The position numbers and the translations under genes were made by a program. A DNA stretch of 23,763 nt from an uncultured Muribaculaceae bacterium (GTDB lineage Bacteria > Bacteroidota > Bacteroidia > Bacteroidales > Muribaculaceae): the NCBI GenBank assembly GCA_910587355.1, contig CAJUKF010000008.1, forward strand, positions 48,065 to 71,827. The letters run 5' to 3'. The stretch's first letter is position 1. Each line of letters opens with the position of its first letter. The notes under the pieces are model-generated. The model ran no database searches. It had not been told where the DNA came from and worked only from the letters and a program-made list of their open reading frames with translations. Positions 7,783 through 15,334 of this stretch are shown in pieces.

Positions 7783-7818
7783 AAAAACTTTCCGCCGGAG
7801 GACGGCTCCGACGGAAAG
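7783..7818 (-). terminator. Hairpin terminator after the ABC exporter operon
   Basis: On the minus strand CTTTCCG, a mismatch, then CGGAG pair with CTCCG and CGGAAAG around a 5-base loop (7788-7818), followed directly by TTTTT. This is a typical intrinsic terminator, 26 bases after the permease stop and upstream of the rpoD promoter. Confidence 0.8.
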
Positions 7819-7844
7819 GTAAACACTATGTGATTATGAAATGT

Positions 7845-9107
7845 TTATTTGTATCTCGCCCAGCGGATTATTTCGACGAAAGAGGGTTTCTTTCCGTACA
7901 TGAATATACCGACGCGGTATATTTTTGCCGCTATCCATATCACGCCGATGAATGATGCGTAGAGGAGTACAAGCGAGAGCATGATTTCCCAGAAGGGGAC
8001 ATCGAAAGCGATGCGGCTCATCATTGTCATGGGTGATGTGAACGGAATCATCGAGAGCCAGAAGGCGAGGGAGGAGCCGGGGTTCTGCATGACTGACATT
8101 GATGCCACGAGGGCGATGATGATGGGGAGTGTGGGAATGGTTGAGAGCTGCGATGCATCCTGAATGTTGTCGACGGCGGAGCCGATAGCGGCGTAGATTG
8201 CCGAGTAGAAGAGGTAGCCTCCGACGAAGAAGAGGAGCATGTATGTGAAGAGTGATGTTATGTAACCGATGTCGCTGAGCTGGCCGACGGCGGCTATAAG
8301 TTCGGCATCGGCTCCGGCGCTGACTGAAGCGCCGACGGCCGGGACTACCCAGATTGTGCACATAGAAATTATCAGGCCCCAGATAAGAATCTGCGTAATG
8401 GCAACAAGACCGATGCCGAGAACTTTGCCCATCATCAGTGTGGCCGGTTTTACCGATGACACGACGATTTCGAGGACTCGGTTGTTTTTCTCCTCGATGA
8501 TGCTTGTCATGACCATCTGACCGTAAATGAGGATGAAGGTGTAGAGCATGAGGTCCATGAGAAGGGAGAGGAAGTATGAGAGCATGGATGATGTGCCGGT
8601 GTCCTCTTCTTTGTCAATACGGACTGTGGGATAGCTGAGGTCTACGTTAATTTCGTCGAGTATCTGACGGAGATTCTCGATGTTGTAAGCGCGGAGACGG
8701 AGCTCTTCGATAGCATCCTTGAGCTGACTCTGGATGTAGCTGTCGGTGGAGAGAGTCGGCGCGCCGCGGTAGTAGAGTGTGATTGACTGGTTGGGCCTGT
8801 CGACGGCATTTGCGCCGATAGCGAGAATGGCCTCAACGTCGGCATCGGCACGTGCGCTGTCAAGCGGCTGGGTATAGCTTTCGAATGTGATTTCGTCGCT
8901 GTCCTGAAGGTGACTGAAGATTTGGCCGGTGTCGTCGATGACGGCGATAGTCTTAGCCTCGGGAGTAGAGAACATGGCAATGAGTGCGGGTGCCACCATG
9001 AGGCCAATCATAAGAATGGGCACAAGCAGAGTGGTGATGATGAAGCTTTTGCGGCGTACGCGCTGTAGATATTCGCGCGATATGATGAGGCTGAGTGACG
9101 ATTTCAT
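7845..9107 (-). CDS. ABC-2 type exporter permease (NatB-like)
   Basis: A 420-residue membrane component of an ABC exporter, translationally coupled to the ATPase before it (ATGA overlap). One N-terminal transmembrane helix (about 22-46) is followed by a large extracytoplasmic domain (50-170), then five or six hydrophobic segments between about 175 and 395. This is the ABC2_membrane_3 plan. The cytoplasmic stretch IIEEKNNRVLEIVVSSVKP (203-221) is the typical coupling motif of NatB-like permeases. The family includes Na+ and drug exporters as well as uncharacterised systems, so the substrate cannot be deduced. The operon ends in a clear intrinsic terminator. Confidence 0.9.
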   Translation of the reverse strand: MKSSLSLIISREYLQRVRRKSFIITTLLVPILMIGLMVAPALIAMFSTPEAKTIAVIDDTGQIFSHLQDSDEITFESYTQPLDSARADADVEAILAIGANAVDRPNQSITLYYRGAPTLSTDSYIQSQLKDAIEELRLRAYNIENLRQILDEINVDLSYPTVRIDKEEDTGTSSMLSYFLSLLMDLMLYTFILIYGQMVMTSIIEEKNNRVLEIVVSSVKPATLMMGKVLGIGLVAITQILIWGLIISMCTIWVVPAVGASVSAGADAELIAAVGQLSDIGYITSLFTYMLLFFVGGYLFYSAIYAAIGSAVDNIQDASQLSTIPTLPIIIALVASMSVMQNPGSSLAFWLSMIPFTSPMTMMSRIAFDVPFWEIMLSLVLLYASFIGVIWIAAKIYRVGIFMYGKKPSFVEIIRWARYK

Positions 9108-10063
9108 GCTTGCGGTACGGGGTCTGTGCCGGCTGCTTCATTCGAGGCTTTGACGGCGGATACGAAAATATCGTTCATTGAGGGTATGACGCGGCTGAAG
9201 GCGCTGAGAGCGACTGCATCGTTTGCGGCGGCGATGAAGGGGCGTGCGGCTTCGGCATCTTTGAGTCGGACAGTGGCTTTGGAGAGACCGTAACTGTCGA
9301 CAGCGCCGAGCTCGAAGGAGTCGGTGAAAGGGCTGACGGCAGCCTGAAGCGACTGCGGATTGCCGACGAAAGAGAGGGAATAGAGATTGTGCGCGAAACG
9401 CTCGCGGACTTCGGCGACATTGCCGGAGAGGATGTTGTGCGAGCGGTTTATGAGGGTGATTTCGTCGCAGAGTTCTTCGACGCTCTCCATGTTGTGGGTG
9501 GAGAAGATTATTGTGGTGCCTTTGTCGCGGAGGCGGAGGATTTCGTCTTTGAGAATGCCGGCGTTAATGGGGTCGAATCCGGAGAAAGGCTCGTCGAAAA
9601 TGAGGAGCTCGGGTTCGTGAAGCACCGTGACGATGAACTGCACTTTCTGAGCCATGCCCTTGGAGAGTTCTTCGATTTTTTTGTCCCACCACTGAGAGAT
9701 TTCGAGGCGTTCGAACCACTGGCGGAGGGCCTTTTCGGCTTCGGCTTTGCCGAGACCCTTGAGGCGTGCGAAGAAAATGGCCTGTTCGCCGACTTTCATC
9801 TTCTTATAGAGACCTCGTTCCTCGGGGAGATAGCCGATGTTGTAGATGTCTTTCTCGGTGAGGGGATGTCCGTTGAAAGTGACCGAGCCGGAGTCGGGGG
9901 CGGTGATATGGTTGATGATGCGGATTAAAGTGGTCTTGCCGGCACCGTTGGGGCCGAGCAGACCGTAAACTTTGCCACGAGGCACAGACACCGACACATC
10001 GTCGAGGGCGCGGTGGCGCGTGAAATCCTTCGTGATATGTTCGGCAGTGATGATATTGTCCAT
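9104..10063 (-). CDS. ABC exporter ATP-binding protein (NatA-like)
   Basis: A 319-residue cytoplasmic ATPase subunit. It has Walker A GPNGAGKTT (37-45), a Q-loop region written GYLPEERGLY, the signature LSKGMAQ (133-139), Walker B LLIFDEP (153-159) with the catalytic Glu, and the switch His in STHN (190). Residues about 215-310 form a C-terminal extension of the kind (DUF4162) found in NatA-like ATPases that pair with ABC-2 permeases. It is the first gene of a two-gene operon and its stop overlaps the permease start by four bases. No clear TAnnTTTG element was found upstream. The substrate is unknown. Confidence 0.92.
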   Translation of the reverse strand: MDNIITAEHITKDFTRHRALDDVSVSVPRGKVYGLLGPNGAGKTTLIRIINHITAPDSGSVTFNGHPLTEKDIYNIGYLPEERGLYKKMKVGEQAIFFARLKGLGKAEAEKALRQWFERLEISQWWDKKIEELSKGMAQKVQFIVTVLHEPELLIFDEPFSGFDPINAGILKDEILRLRDKGTTIIFSTHNMESVEELCDEITLINRSHNILSGNVAEVRERFAHNLYSLSFVGNPQSLQAAVSPFTDSFELGAVDSYGLSKATVRLKDAEAARPFIAAANDAVALSAFSRVIPSMNDIFVSAVKASNEAAGTDPVPQA

Positions 10064-10137
10064 TTTTATTGATGTTTTACTATAATTGACGCGAAAAAAG
10101 CGGATTTATTACATGGAGTAGAAAAAATACTCGTGTC

Positions 10138-10257
10138 GAGGGTTGAGTCTCGACCCAATGCTGTTTACTTAATTTCTGATGTGAAAGTTACATTCTGTCT
10201 CGCGGACGCGATTAATCGCGTCCCTACTTCTTTAAACATAGTGATTTATGTCAAAAT
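10138..10257. repeat. Dispersed intergenic palindromic element, copy 2
   Basis: This is the second copy of the element at 6656, in the same orientation. The central palindrome GGACGCGATTAATCGCGTCC is at 10204-10223, with the shared flanks CCCAATGCTGTTTACTTA (from 10154), AAGTTAC, TCCCTACTT and AGTGATTTA. It carries an extra segment near 10172-10184, and its left end can fold as GTCGAG/CTCGAC. It occupies about a third of the 381-base gap between the divergent ABC exporter and groES. Apart from a possible sigma-54-type site, the rest of that gap holds nothing I recognise. Confidence 0.8.
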
Positions 10258-10387
10258 TTTCGGTTCCATGTCTTCTGTTTCCGGCGAATTTAATATAAAG
10301 AAATATAAAGGGAAAACAATAGCTGTGTCAGCAGTGTTATGACGAGTGGATTGTCAAAATGGCAGAGATGAACTGACATGGGCCGAT

Positions 10388-10403
10388 TGGCAAGGTATTT
10401 GCA
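10388..10403 (+). promoter_or_regulatory. Possible sigma-54-type promoter of groESL
   Basis: TGGCAAGGTATTTGCA fits the -24/-12 consensus TGGCACG-N4-TTGCA, with one mismatch in the -24 box and the required 10 bases between GG and GC. It ends 41 bases before the groES ATG, a sensible leader length. No TAnnTTTG element and no CIRCE repeat was found in the gap. Whether this organism has RpoN cannot be seen here, so the assignment is tentative. Confidence 0.35.
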
Positions 10404-10444
10404 TTTTTTCTTGCAGAACAAAAAACATAAAAAACACAACATAT

Positions 10445-10717
10445 ATGAAACTCAAACCATTGGCCGACCGCGTGATTATCGCTCCTACGGCCGCTGAAGA
10501 AGTGACAGCATCGGGCATCATTATTCCCGATTCCGCAAAAGAGAAACCCCTGCGTGGCACAGTGCTTGCCGTAGGCAACGGCACAAAAGACGAGGAAATG
10601 GTGCTCAAGGAAGGCGACAAGGTGCTCTACGGCAAATATGCCGGCACGGAAGTAGACCTCGACGGCGAAAAGGTGCTTGTCATGCGCCAGAACGAAGTAC
10701 TCGCTGTGATTGAATAA
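10445..10717 (+). CDS. groES: Co-chaperonin GroES
   Basis: A 90-residue Cpn10 protein, the heptameric lid of the GroEL folding chamber. It begins MKLKPLADRVIIAP, shows the mobile-loop region EEVTASGIIIPDSAKEKP (about 20-37) with the hydrophobic IIIP that contacts GroEL, and ends in LVMRQNEVLAVIE. The frame is open upstream to 10346, but the extra 33 residues are not conserved, so the ATG at 10445 is the start. It is followed by groEL 33 bases downstream in the standard groESL order. Confidence 0.97.
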   Translation: MKLKPLADRVIIAPTAAEEVTASGIIIPDSAKEKPLRGTVLAVGNGTKDEEMVLKEGDKVLYGKYAGTEVDLDGEKVLVMRQNEVLAVIE

Positions 10718-10750
10718 TATTTCTATACTAATTCTATATCAGGAAATAAA

Positions 10751-12382
10751 ATGGCTAAGATTATCAAATTCAATATAGAGGCTCGCGACGAGCTCAAGAA
10801 AGGCGTTGACGCACTTGCCGACGCAGTCAAAGTAACCCTCGGCCCCAAAGGCCGCAACGTGATTATCGGCCGTCAGTTCGGCGCCCCCCACATCACCAAA
10901 GACGGTGTGACAGTGGCCCGCGAGGTAGAACTCGAAGACCCGATGCAGAACATGGGTGCACAGCTCGTGAAGGAAGTTGCCTCGAAGACCGGTGACGATG
11001 CAGGCGACGGCACAACAACCGCTACCGTTCTCGCCCAGTCGATTATCGGCGTAGGTCTGAAGAACGTTACCGCAGGCGCCAACCCCATGGACCTGAAACG
11101 TGGTATCGACAAGGCCGTTGCTGCCGTTGTGGAGCAAATCAAGGGCATGGCCGAAGAGGTTGGCGATGACTTCAAGAAGATTGAGGACGTGGCCCGTGTG
11201 TCGGCAAACAATGACGAGACTATCGGCCGCCTGATTGCAGAGGCCATGGAGAAAGTGAAGAAAGAAGGCGTGATTACCGTCGACGAGGCCAAAGGCACCG
11301 AGACTAACATCGAGGTTGTGGAAGGCATGCAGTTCGACCGCGGCTACATCTCGCCCTACTTCGTTACCGACGCCGAGAAGATGCAGTGCGTGATGGACAA
11401 TCCCTTCATCCTGCTCTACGACAAGAAGATTTCGAATCTCAAAGATATTCTGCCCGTTCTCGAGGCTACCGCACAGAGCGGCCGTCCTCTGCTGATTATC
11501 GCCGAGGATGTTGACCAGGATGCACTTGCAGCCCTTGTTGTGAACCGTCTGCGCGGCTCGCTCAAGATTTGCGCCGTGAAGGCTCCGGGCTTCGGCGACC
11601 GTCGCAAGGAGATGCTCGAGGATATCGCCATTCTCACCGGCGGCACTGTAATCAGCGAGGAAAAAGGCATGCAGCTCGTGAACGCAACAATGCAGGACCT
11701 CGGCCACGCAAACAATGTGATTGTGTCGAAAGACGCCACCACTATTGTAAACCGCGACTCCGACAAGGAGCGTGTCGCTGCCCGTGTGGCTCAGATTCGC
11801 AACCAGATTGAGCAGACCACCAGCGACTACGACAAGGAGAAACTTCAGGAGCGTCTGGCCAAGCTCGCCGGCGGTGTCGCCGTGCTCCATGTAGGCGCTC
11901 CCTCGGAGGTTGAGATGAAAGAAAAGAAAGACCGCGTTGACGACGCACTGAGCGCAACCCGCGCTGCCATTGCCGAAGGCATCGTGCCCGGCGGCGGTGT
12001 GGCTTACATCCGCTGTCTCGACGCCCTGAAGGACCTCAAGGGTGCGAACGACGACGAGCAGACCGGTATCGCCATTGTAGAGCGCGCGATTGAAGAGCCT
12101 CTGCGCCAGATTGCAGCCAACGCAGGTGCCGAAGGAGCCGTTGTAGTACAGCGTGTACGCGACGGCAAGGGCGACTACGGCTACAATGCCCGCACCGACG
12201 AGTACGAGAATCTTCTCGCTGCCGGTGTGATTGACCCTGCCAAGGTTACCCGTGTGGCTCTTGAGAACGCCGCTTCGATTGCCGGCATGTTCCTCACCAC
12301 CGAGTGCGTGATTGCCGAGAAGAAAGAAGAGACTCCGGCTCCGGCAGCTCCCGGTATGGGCGGCATGGGCGGCATGATGTAA
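10751..12382 (+). CDS. groEL: Chaperonin GroEL
   Basis: A 543-residue Cpn60, the double-ring ATP-driven folding chamber that works with GroES. Landmarks are VTLGPKGRNV (28-37), the nucleotide-site Asp in KDGVTVA (51), GDGTTT with the catalytic Asp (86), the DALSATRAAIAEGIVPGGG block, and the flexible tail GMGGMGGMM. Length matches the family. An AGGA-like sequence precedes the start. Codon choice is strongly biased, as expected for a highly expressed gene, and this produces a long open frame on the opposite strand. A terminator hairpin follows. Confidence 0.98.
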   Translation: MAKIIKFNIEARDELKKGVDALADAVKVTLGPKGRNVIIGRQFGAPHITKDGVTVAREVELEDPMQNMGAQLVKEVASKTGDDAGDGTTTATVLAQSIIGVGLKNVTAGANPMDLKRGIDKAVAAVVEQIKGMAEEVGDDFKKIEDVARVSANNDETIGRLIAEAMEKVKKEGVITVDEAKGTETNIEVVEGMQFDRGYISPYFVTDAEKMQCVMDNPFILLYDKKISNLKDILPVLEATAQSGRPLLIIAEDVDQDALAALVVNRLRGSLKICAVKAPGFGDRRKEMLEDIAILTGGTVISEEKGMQLVNATMQDLGHANNVIVSKDATTIVNRDSDKERVAARVAQIRNQIEQTTSDYDKEKLQERLAKLAGGVAVLHVGAPSEVEMKEKKDRVDDALSATRAAIAEGIVPGGGVAYIRCLDALKDLKGANDDEQTGIAIVERAIEEPLRQIAANAGAEGAVVVQRVRDGKGDYGYNARTDEYENLLAAGVIDPAKVTRVALENAASIAGMFLTTECVIAEKKEETPAPAAPGMGGMGGMM

Positions 12383-12417
12383 TCAGCATCCGTCAACATA
12401 CATATTATAATATAAAG

Positions 12418-12453
12418 GACGCATCGACCCGCAGCGGGCCGGTGCGTCTTTTT
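12418..12453 (+). terminator. Intrinsic terminator after groEL
   Basis: GACGCA at 12418-12423 pairs with TGCGTC at 12443-12448, with an inner CCC/GGG pairing, followed directly by TTTTTG. It lies 36 bases after the groEL stop. Confidence 0.75.
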
Positions 12454-12520
12454 GTAGTTCAAAAGGATGAAAACGGAGGAAATTAGGGCCTTGAAGATAC
12501 CGCTATGTTCAAAAAATCGC

Positions 12521-12528
12521 TAACTTTG
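12521..12528 (+). promoter_or_regulatory. -7 promoter element of the thioesterase-dprA operon
   Basis: TAACTTTG matches TAnnTTTG exactly. It lies 21 bases upstream of the ATG at 12550 and downstream of the in-frame ATG at 12505, which argues against that upstream start. No matching -33 TTTG is visible. Confidence 0.6.
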
Positions 12529-12549
12529 CTAAAAATGAAAAGTAAAAAG

Positions 12550-12954
12550 ATGAGCGAGGAATATGTGTACGAACTGCCCATAAAGGTGCGCGACTATGAG
12601 GTCGACGCCGAGGGCATAGTGAACAACGCCAACTATCTGCATTACCTCGAGGTGACGCGGCATGAGTTCTGCGAGCATGCGGGCTTCTCTTTCCGCGAGA
12701 TGCATGCCCGCGGCCTCGACCCTGTGTGCACGCATATCGACATACGCTATGTGCGGCCGCTCGGGCTTGGCGATTCTATGGTGAGCAAGCTGTCGCTGAG
12801 CCGTCGGGGGCCGGTATTTGTTTTCCGTCAGGATATTTTCAACATGGCGGGAGAGCCGGTGGTGAAAGCCGTAGTTGACATTGCGTCGTTCAGGAACGGC
12901 CGGCTTTCGCGCGGCGAGGAACTGGCCGAAATATTCAAGGATTATCTGAAATGA
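12550..12954 (+). CDS. Acyl-CoA thioesterase, YbgC/FadM-type hotdog fold
   Basis: A 134-residue single hotdog-domain protein of the 4HBT family, which hydrolyses acyl-CoA thioesters. The motif RDYEVDAEGIVNNANYLHYLE (about 14-34) contains the catalytic Asp (residue 19) and the family Gly and Asn/Tyr positions. The substrate cannot be deduced, since close relatives act on short or long acyl groups or on 4-hydroxybenzoyl-CoA. The frame opens at 12505, but a TAACTTTG promoter lies inside that extension. ATG 12550 (MSEEYVY) is preferred, with 12535 as a second choice. Its stop overlaps the dprA start (ATGA), so the two are co-translated. Confidence 0.87.
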   Translation: MSEEYVYELPIKVRDYEVDAEGIVNNANYLHYLEVTRHEFCEHAGFSFREMHARGLDPVCTHIDIRYVRPLGLGDSMVSKLSLSRRGPVFVFRQDIFNMAGEPVVKAVVDIASFRNGRLSRGEELAEIFKDYLK

Positions 12955-14075
12955 CCCCTCCCTCCGACGATAAGCTGTGCCGGATAGCGTTTGCCTCGTA
13001 TCGCAATATCACGGTGTCGACAGCGGCGAAGTTCGCCGAACGCGGTGTCACGCCAGCGGACTTCTTCACCCTGCCGGCTTCGGCTCTCGGTGCCATTACG
13101 GGCGTACGGTCTGACTTCTTCAGCGAGGAGCGCCGCGCCAGGGCTCTGGAGGCGGCCCGTGAGGAGCGGTTTTTTGTCGACAATCATCATATAGAGACTT
13201 TATTCTGCTCGGACAGCGATTATCCGCAGCGACTCGCTATGTGCGGGGATGCACCGGCGATGCTGTTCGCTCTGGGCAATACGGCGGCGATGAATGCTCC
13301 GCGTATTGTGTCGGTGGTGGGAACGCGCCACTGCACGGCATACGGGGCCGATTTCACGCGCCGCCTTGTGGAAGACCTTGCGGGCGCCCTCGAAGAGCTT
13401 GTGATAGTGAGCGGCCTGGCTTACGGAGCGGATATCTGCGCGCACCGTGCCGCTTTAGCCGCCGGAGTGCCTACGGGAGCGCTTGTGGCCCATGGTCTCA
13501 ACACGGTCTATCCGGCCGACCACCGGAGTGACGCGCAGCGGATTATCGCCGAGGGCGGATTCGTCGCTACAGAATATACGTCGAAGAGCGTGGTGCACAA
13601 AGGCAATTTCCTTGCCCGAAACCGCATTGTGGCCGGGATTGCCGACGTGACGGTGGTGGTCGAGAGTGATATGCGCGGAGGCGCGATGTCGACGGCCCGC
13701 ATGGCATCGGCCTACGGGCGCGAGGTGATGGCTCTGCCGGGGAGGGTGAACGATACTTACAGCCGCGGTACGAATCAGCTGATAGCCTCGGGCACGGCAT
13801 CGCTGATACGTGATGCGGGCGACCTGATTGACCTCATGAACTGGCCGCGTCGCGCGGAGGAAGGCACGCAGCAGGAACTCGTCCTTGAAATCCCCGATGA
13901 ATACATGCCAGTGCTTGAAGCGCTGAAAGCCTCGCCCGAATCTACGGTCAATGACCTGTGTATGTCGCTGGACATGCCATATTCTCAGCTGAGCTCGCTT
14001 CTGTTCAGAATGGAACTTGACGATTTTGTAGTGGCTCTTCCGGGCGGCCGCTACGTGCTTCCGGCGAAGTCATAG
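12951..14075 (+). CDS. dprA: DNA-processing protein DprA/Smf
   Basis: A 374-residue protein of the DprA family, which binds incoming single-stranded DNA during natural transformation and loads RecA. A helical N-terminal part (1-80) precedes the Rossmann-like DNA-binding core (about 82-296). The core shows SVVGTR (121-126), SGLAYGAD (154-161), GLNTVYPADHR and NFLARNRIVAGIADVTVVVE (219-238). A C-terminal winged-helix domain (about 312-370) ends ALPGGRYVLP. It overlaps the thioesterase gene by four bases. DprA is widespread in non-transformable species too, so competence is not implied. Identification is firm. Confidence 0.95.
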   Translation: MTPPSDDKLCRIAFASYRNITVSTAAKFAERGVTPADFFTLPASALGAITGVRSDFFSEERRARALEAAREERFFVDNHHIETLFCSDSDYPQRLAMCGDAPAMLFALGNTAAMNAPRIVSVVGTRHCTAYGADFTRRLVEDLAGALEELVIVSGLAYGADICAHRAALAAGVPTGALVAHGLNTVYPADHRSDAQRIIAEGGFVATEYTSKSVVHKGNFLARNRIVAGIADVTVVVESDMRGGAMSTARMASAYGREVMALPGRVNDTYSRGTNQLIASGTASLIRDAGDLIDLMNWPRRAEEGTQQELVLEIPDEYMPVLEALKASPESTVNDLCMSLDMPYSQLSSLLFRMELDDFVVALPGGRYVLPAKS

Positions 14076-14144
14076 CGGAAAACACGCCGGCATTTAATCT
14101 TTTTACAGCCCGTTATTGTTAACTATATACATAAAAACACAACT

Positions 14145-15020
14145 ATGGCCGAAAGAATCATTCCCGAATCAGAACTTATAATCAACCCCGACGGGTCGGT
14201 TTTTCATCTTCATCTCCGTCCCGAACAGCTAACGGACCGTATCATCCTTGTCGGAGACCCGGCACGCGTGGACATGGTGGCATCGTTTTTCGACAGCCGC
14301 ACTTTCGAGGTGCAGGCACGTGAATTCCATACGATAGGCGGTACGTACAAGGGCAAACCCATAATGTGCCTCAGCCACGGCATCGGTCCTGACAACATCG
14401 ATATAGTGGTGACGGAACTTGACGCGCTGGCAAATGTAGACTTCGCCACACGTGAGGTCCGCGACAACAAGCGGCGTCTTACGATGGTGCGTATAGGCAC
14501 AAGCGGTGCATTGCAGCCTGAGCTGAGCCTCGGCACTCCCGTGATTGCCGAAAAATCAATCGGTTTCGACGGCGTGCTCAACTACTACGCCGGCCGCAAT
14601 GAAGTGGCCGACCTCGATTTTGAAAAAGCTCTCTGCGACCATACGGGGTGGAATCCCCTGTGGGCGCGTCCGTATGTTGTGGATGCCGACGAGGAGCTTG
14701 TCCGCCGGATAGGCGGTGACGACATGGTGCGCGGCAACACGATTTCGGCAGTAGGCTTCTACGGACCTCAGGGACGCTACGTGCGTCTGGCTCTGGCTAA
14801 CCCTGACCTCAACCGCCGGATAGAGGAGTTCGAGTACAAGGGGCGCCGGATTACCAACTATGAAATGGAAAGCGCTCCCCTTGCAGGCATGGGCCGTCTG
14901 ATGGGTCACCGCTGCATGACGGTATGCTCCATTATCGCGAACCGTTTCAATACCGAGGCCAATCCCAATTACAAGCAGGGCGTCCGAGACCTCGTTGCGA
15001 CGGTGCTCGAGCGAATCTGA
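14145..15020 (+). CDS. Nucleoside phosphorylase, uridine phosphorylase-like
   Basis: A 291-residue PNP/UDP-superfamily enzyme that splits a nucleoside with phosphate into base and ribose-1-phosphate, serving pyrimidine or purine salvage in the cytoplasm. The phosphate loop is VGDPARV (36-42). RIGTSGALQ (116-124) resembles the uridine phosphorylase RIGTTGAIQ, and NYEMES (238-243) supplies the ribose-binding Met and Glu. Residues 147-215 hold the substrate-side insert. The RIGTSG and EMES patterns favour uridine phosphorylase over purine enzymes, but specificity is not proven. It is a single-gene unit, 69 bases after dprA, and ends at a strong hairpin. No TAnnTTTG element was found upstream. 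Confidence 0.87.
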   Translation: MAERIIPESELIINPDGSVFHLHLRPEQLTDRIILVGDPARVDMVASFFDSRTFEVQAREFHTIGGTYKGKPIMCLSHGIGPDNIDIVVTELDALANVDFATREVRDNKRRLTMVRIGTSGALQPELSLGTPVIAEKSIGFDGVLNYYAGRNEVADLDFEKALCDHTGWNPLWARPYVVDADEELVRRIGGDDMVRGNTISAVGFYGPQGRYVRLALANPDLNRRIEEFEYKGRRITNYEMESAPLAGMGRLMGHRCMTVCSIIANRFNTEANPNYKQGVRDLVATVLERI

Positions 15021-15027
15021 TATTTTT

Positions 15028-15069
15028 GCATTGGCACGCGATTCTGTTGCGTGCCAATGCTGTTTATTT
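15028..15069 (+). terminator. Intrinsic terminator after the nucleoside phosphorylase
   Basis: GCATTGGCACGC at 15028-15039 pairs perfectly with GCGTGCCAATGC at 15049-15060 around a 9-base loop, followed by TGTTTATTT. The stem starts 8 bases after the stop codon. Confidence 0.82.
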
Positions 15070-15121
15070 CAGCATCCTGCCGGTGCGCTCGGAATTACGT
15101 GTTTGAGATGAGCCACAATGT

Positions 15122-15220
15122 TGTGTGGAGGGGGGCGGTGGGTTACAAACCCACCAAGACTGGTGTGTGGAGGGGGCGGTGAGTTACAAACCCGCCGAGA
15201 CTAAAATCCACCGAGATTAA
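15122..15220. repeat. Tandem hairpin repeat, two 42-bp units plus a partial third
   Basis: Unit 1 (15122-15161) and unit 2 (15164-15202) share TGTGTGGAGGGGG, CGGTG, GTTACAAACCC and GAC, differing at four or five positions. AATCCACCGAGATT at 15206-15219 looks like a decayed third end. Each unit is an inverted repeat: in unit 1 GGTGGGTT pairs with AACCCACC over the loop ACA (15137-15155), and in unit 2 the arms are mostly preserved. It lies in the 314-base gap between the nucleoside phosphorylase and DUF4954 genes, which otherwise holds the terminator and a promoter. Confidence 0.75.
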
Positions 15221-15292
15221 ACTAAGGCTGAGACCGTGACTAAATGCTATTAAAGATTGGGGGAAAATGTAGCAGTTCTGACATATTTTGAT

Positions 15293-15300
15293 TAATTTTG
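15293..15300 (+). promoter_or_regulatory. -7 promoter element of the DUF4954 gene
   Basis: TAATTTTG matches TAnnTTTG and lies 34 bases before the ATG at 15335. A second near match, TATTTTG, is at 15284-15290. No TTTG sits at the expected -33 distance. Confidence 0.5.
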
Positions 15301-15334
15301 CAGTTGTTTACTACATAACCAAAATCTGTCTCCT

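Noticed and set aside
7845..10063. Specific naming of the exporter as the Na+ pump NatAB
   Set aside because: Family resemblance is clear, but no substrate-determining residues are known to me, so only a general exporter is called.
10133..10342. 69-codon open frame before groES
   Set aside because: It runs through the palindromic repeat element, and the equivalent frame is not preserved in the other copy.
10258..10444. CIRCE operator before groES
   Set aside because: I searched for the GCACTC/GAGTGC inverted repeat and found none.
10739..11890. 383-codon open frame opposite groEL
   Set aside because: It mirrors the strongly biased codons of groEL; composition is His/Val/Leu-rich with no recognisable motif, and groEL itself is certain.
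15055..15066. Possible third copy of the palindromic element (CAATGCTGTTTA)
   Set aside because: The match is only about a dozen bases and is mostly the right arm and tail of the nucleoside phosphorylase terminator; the palindrome is absent.
15122..15202. CRISPR-like array
   Set aside because: Only two units with a 2-base spacer, no spacers of useful length and no cas genes nearby.
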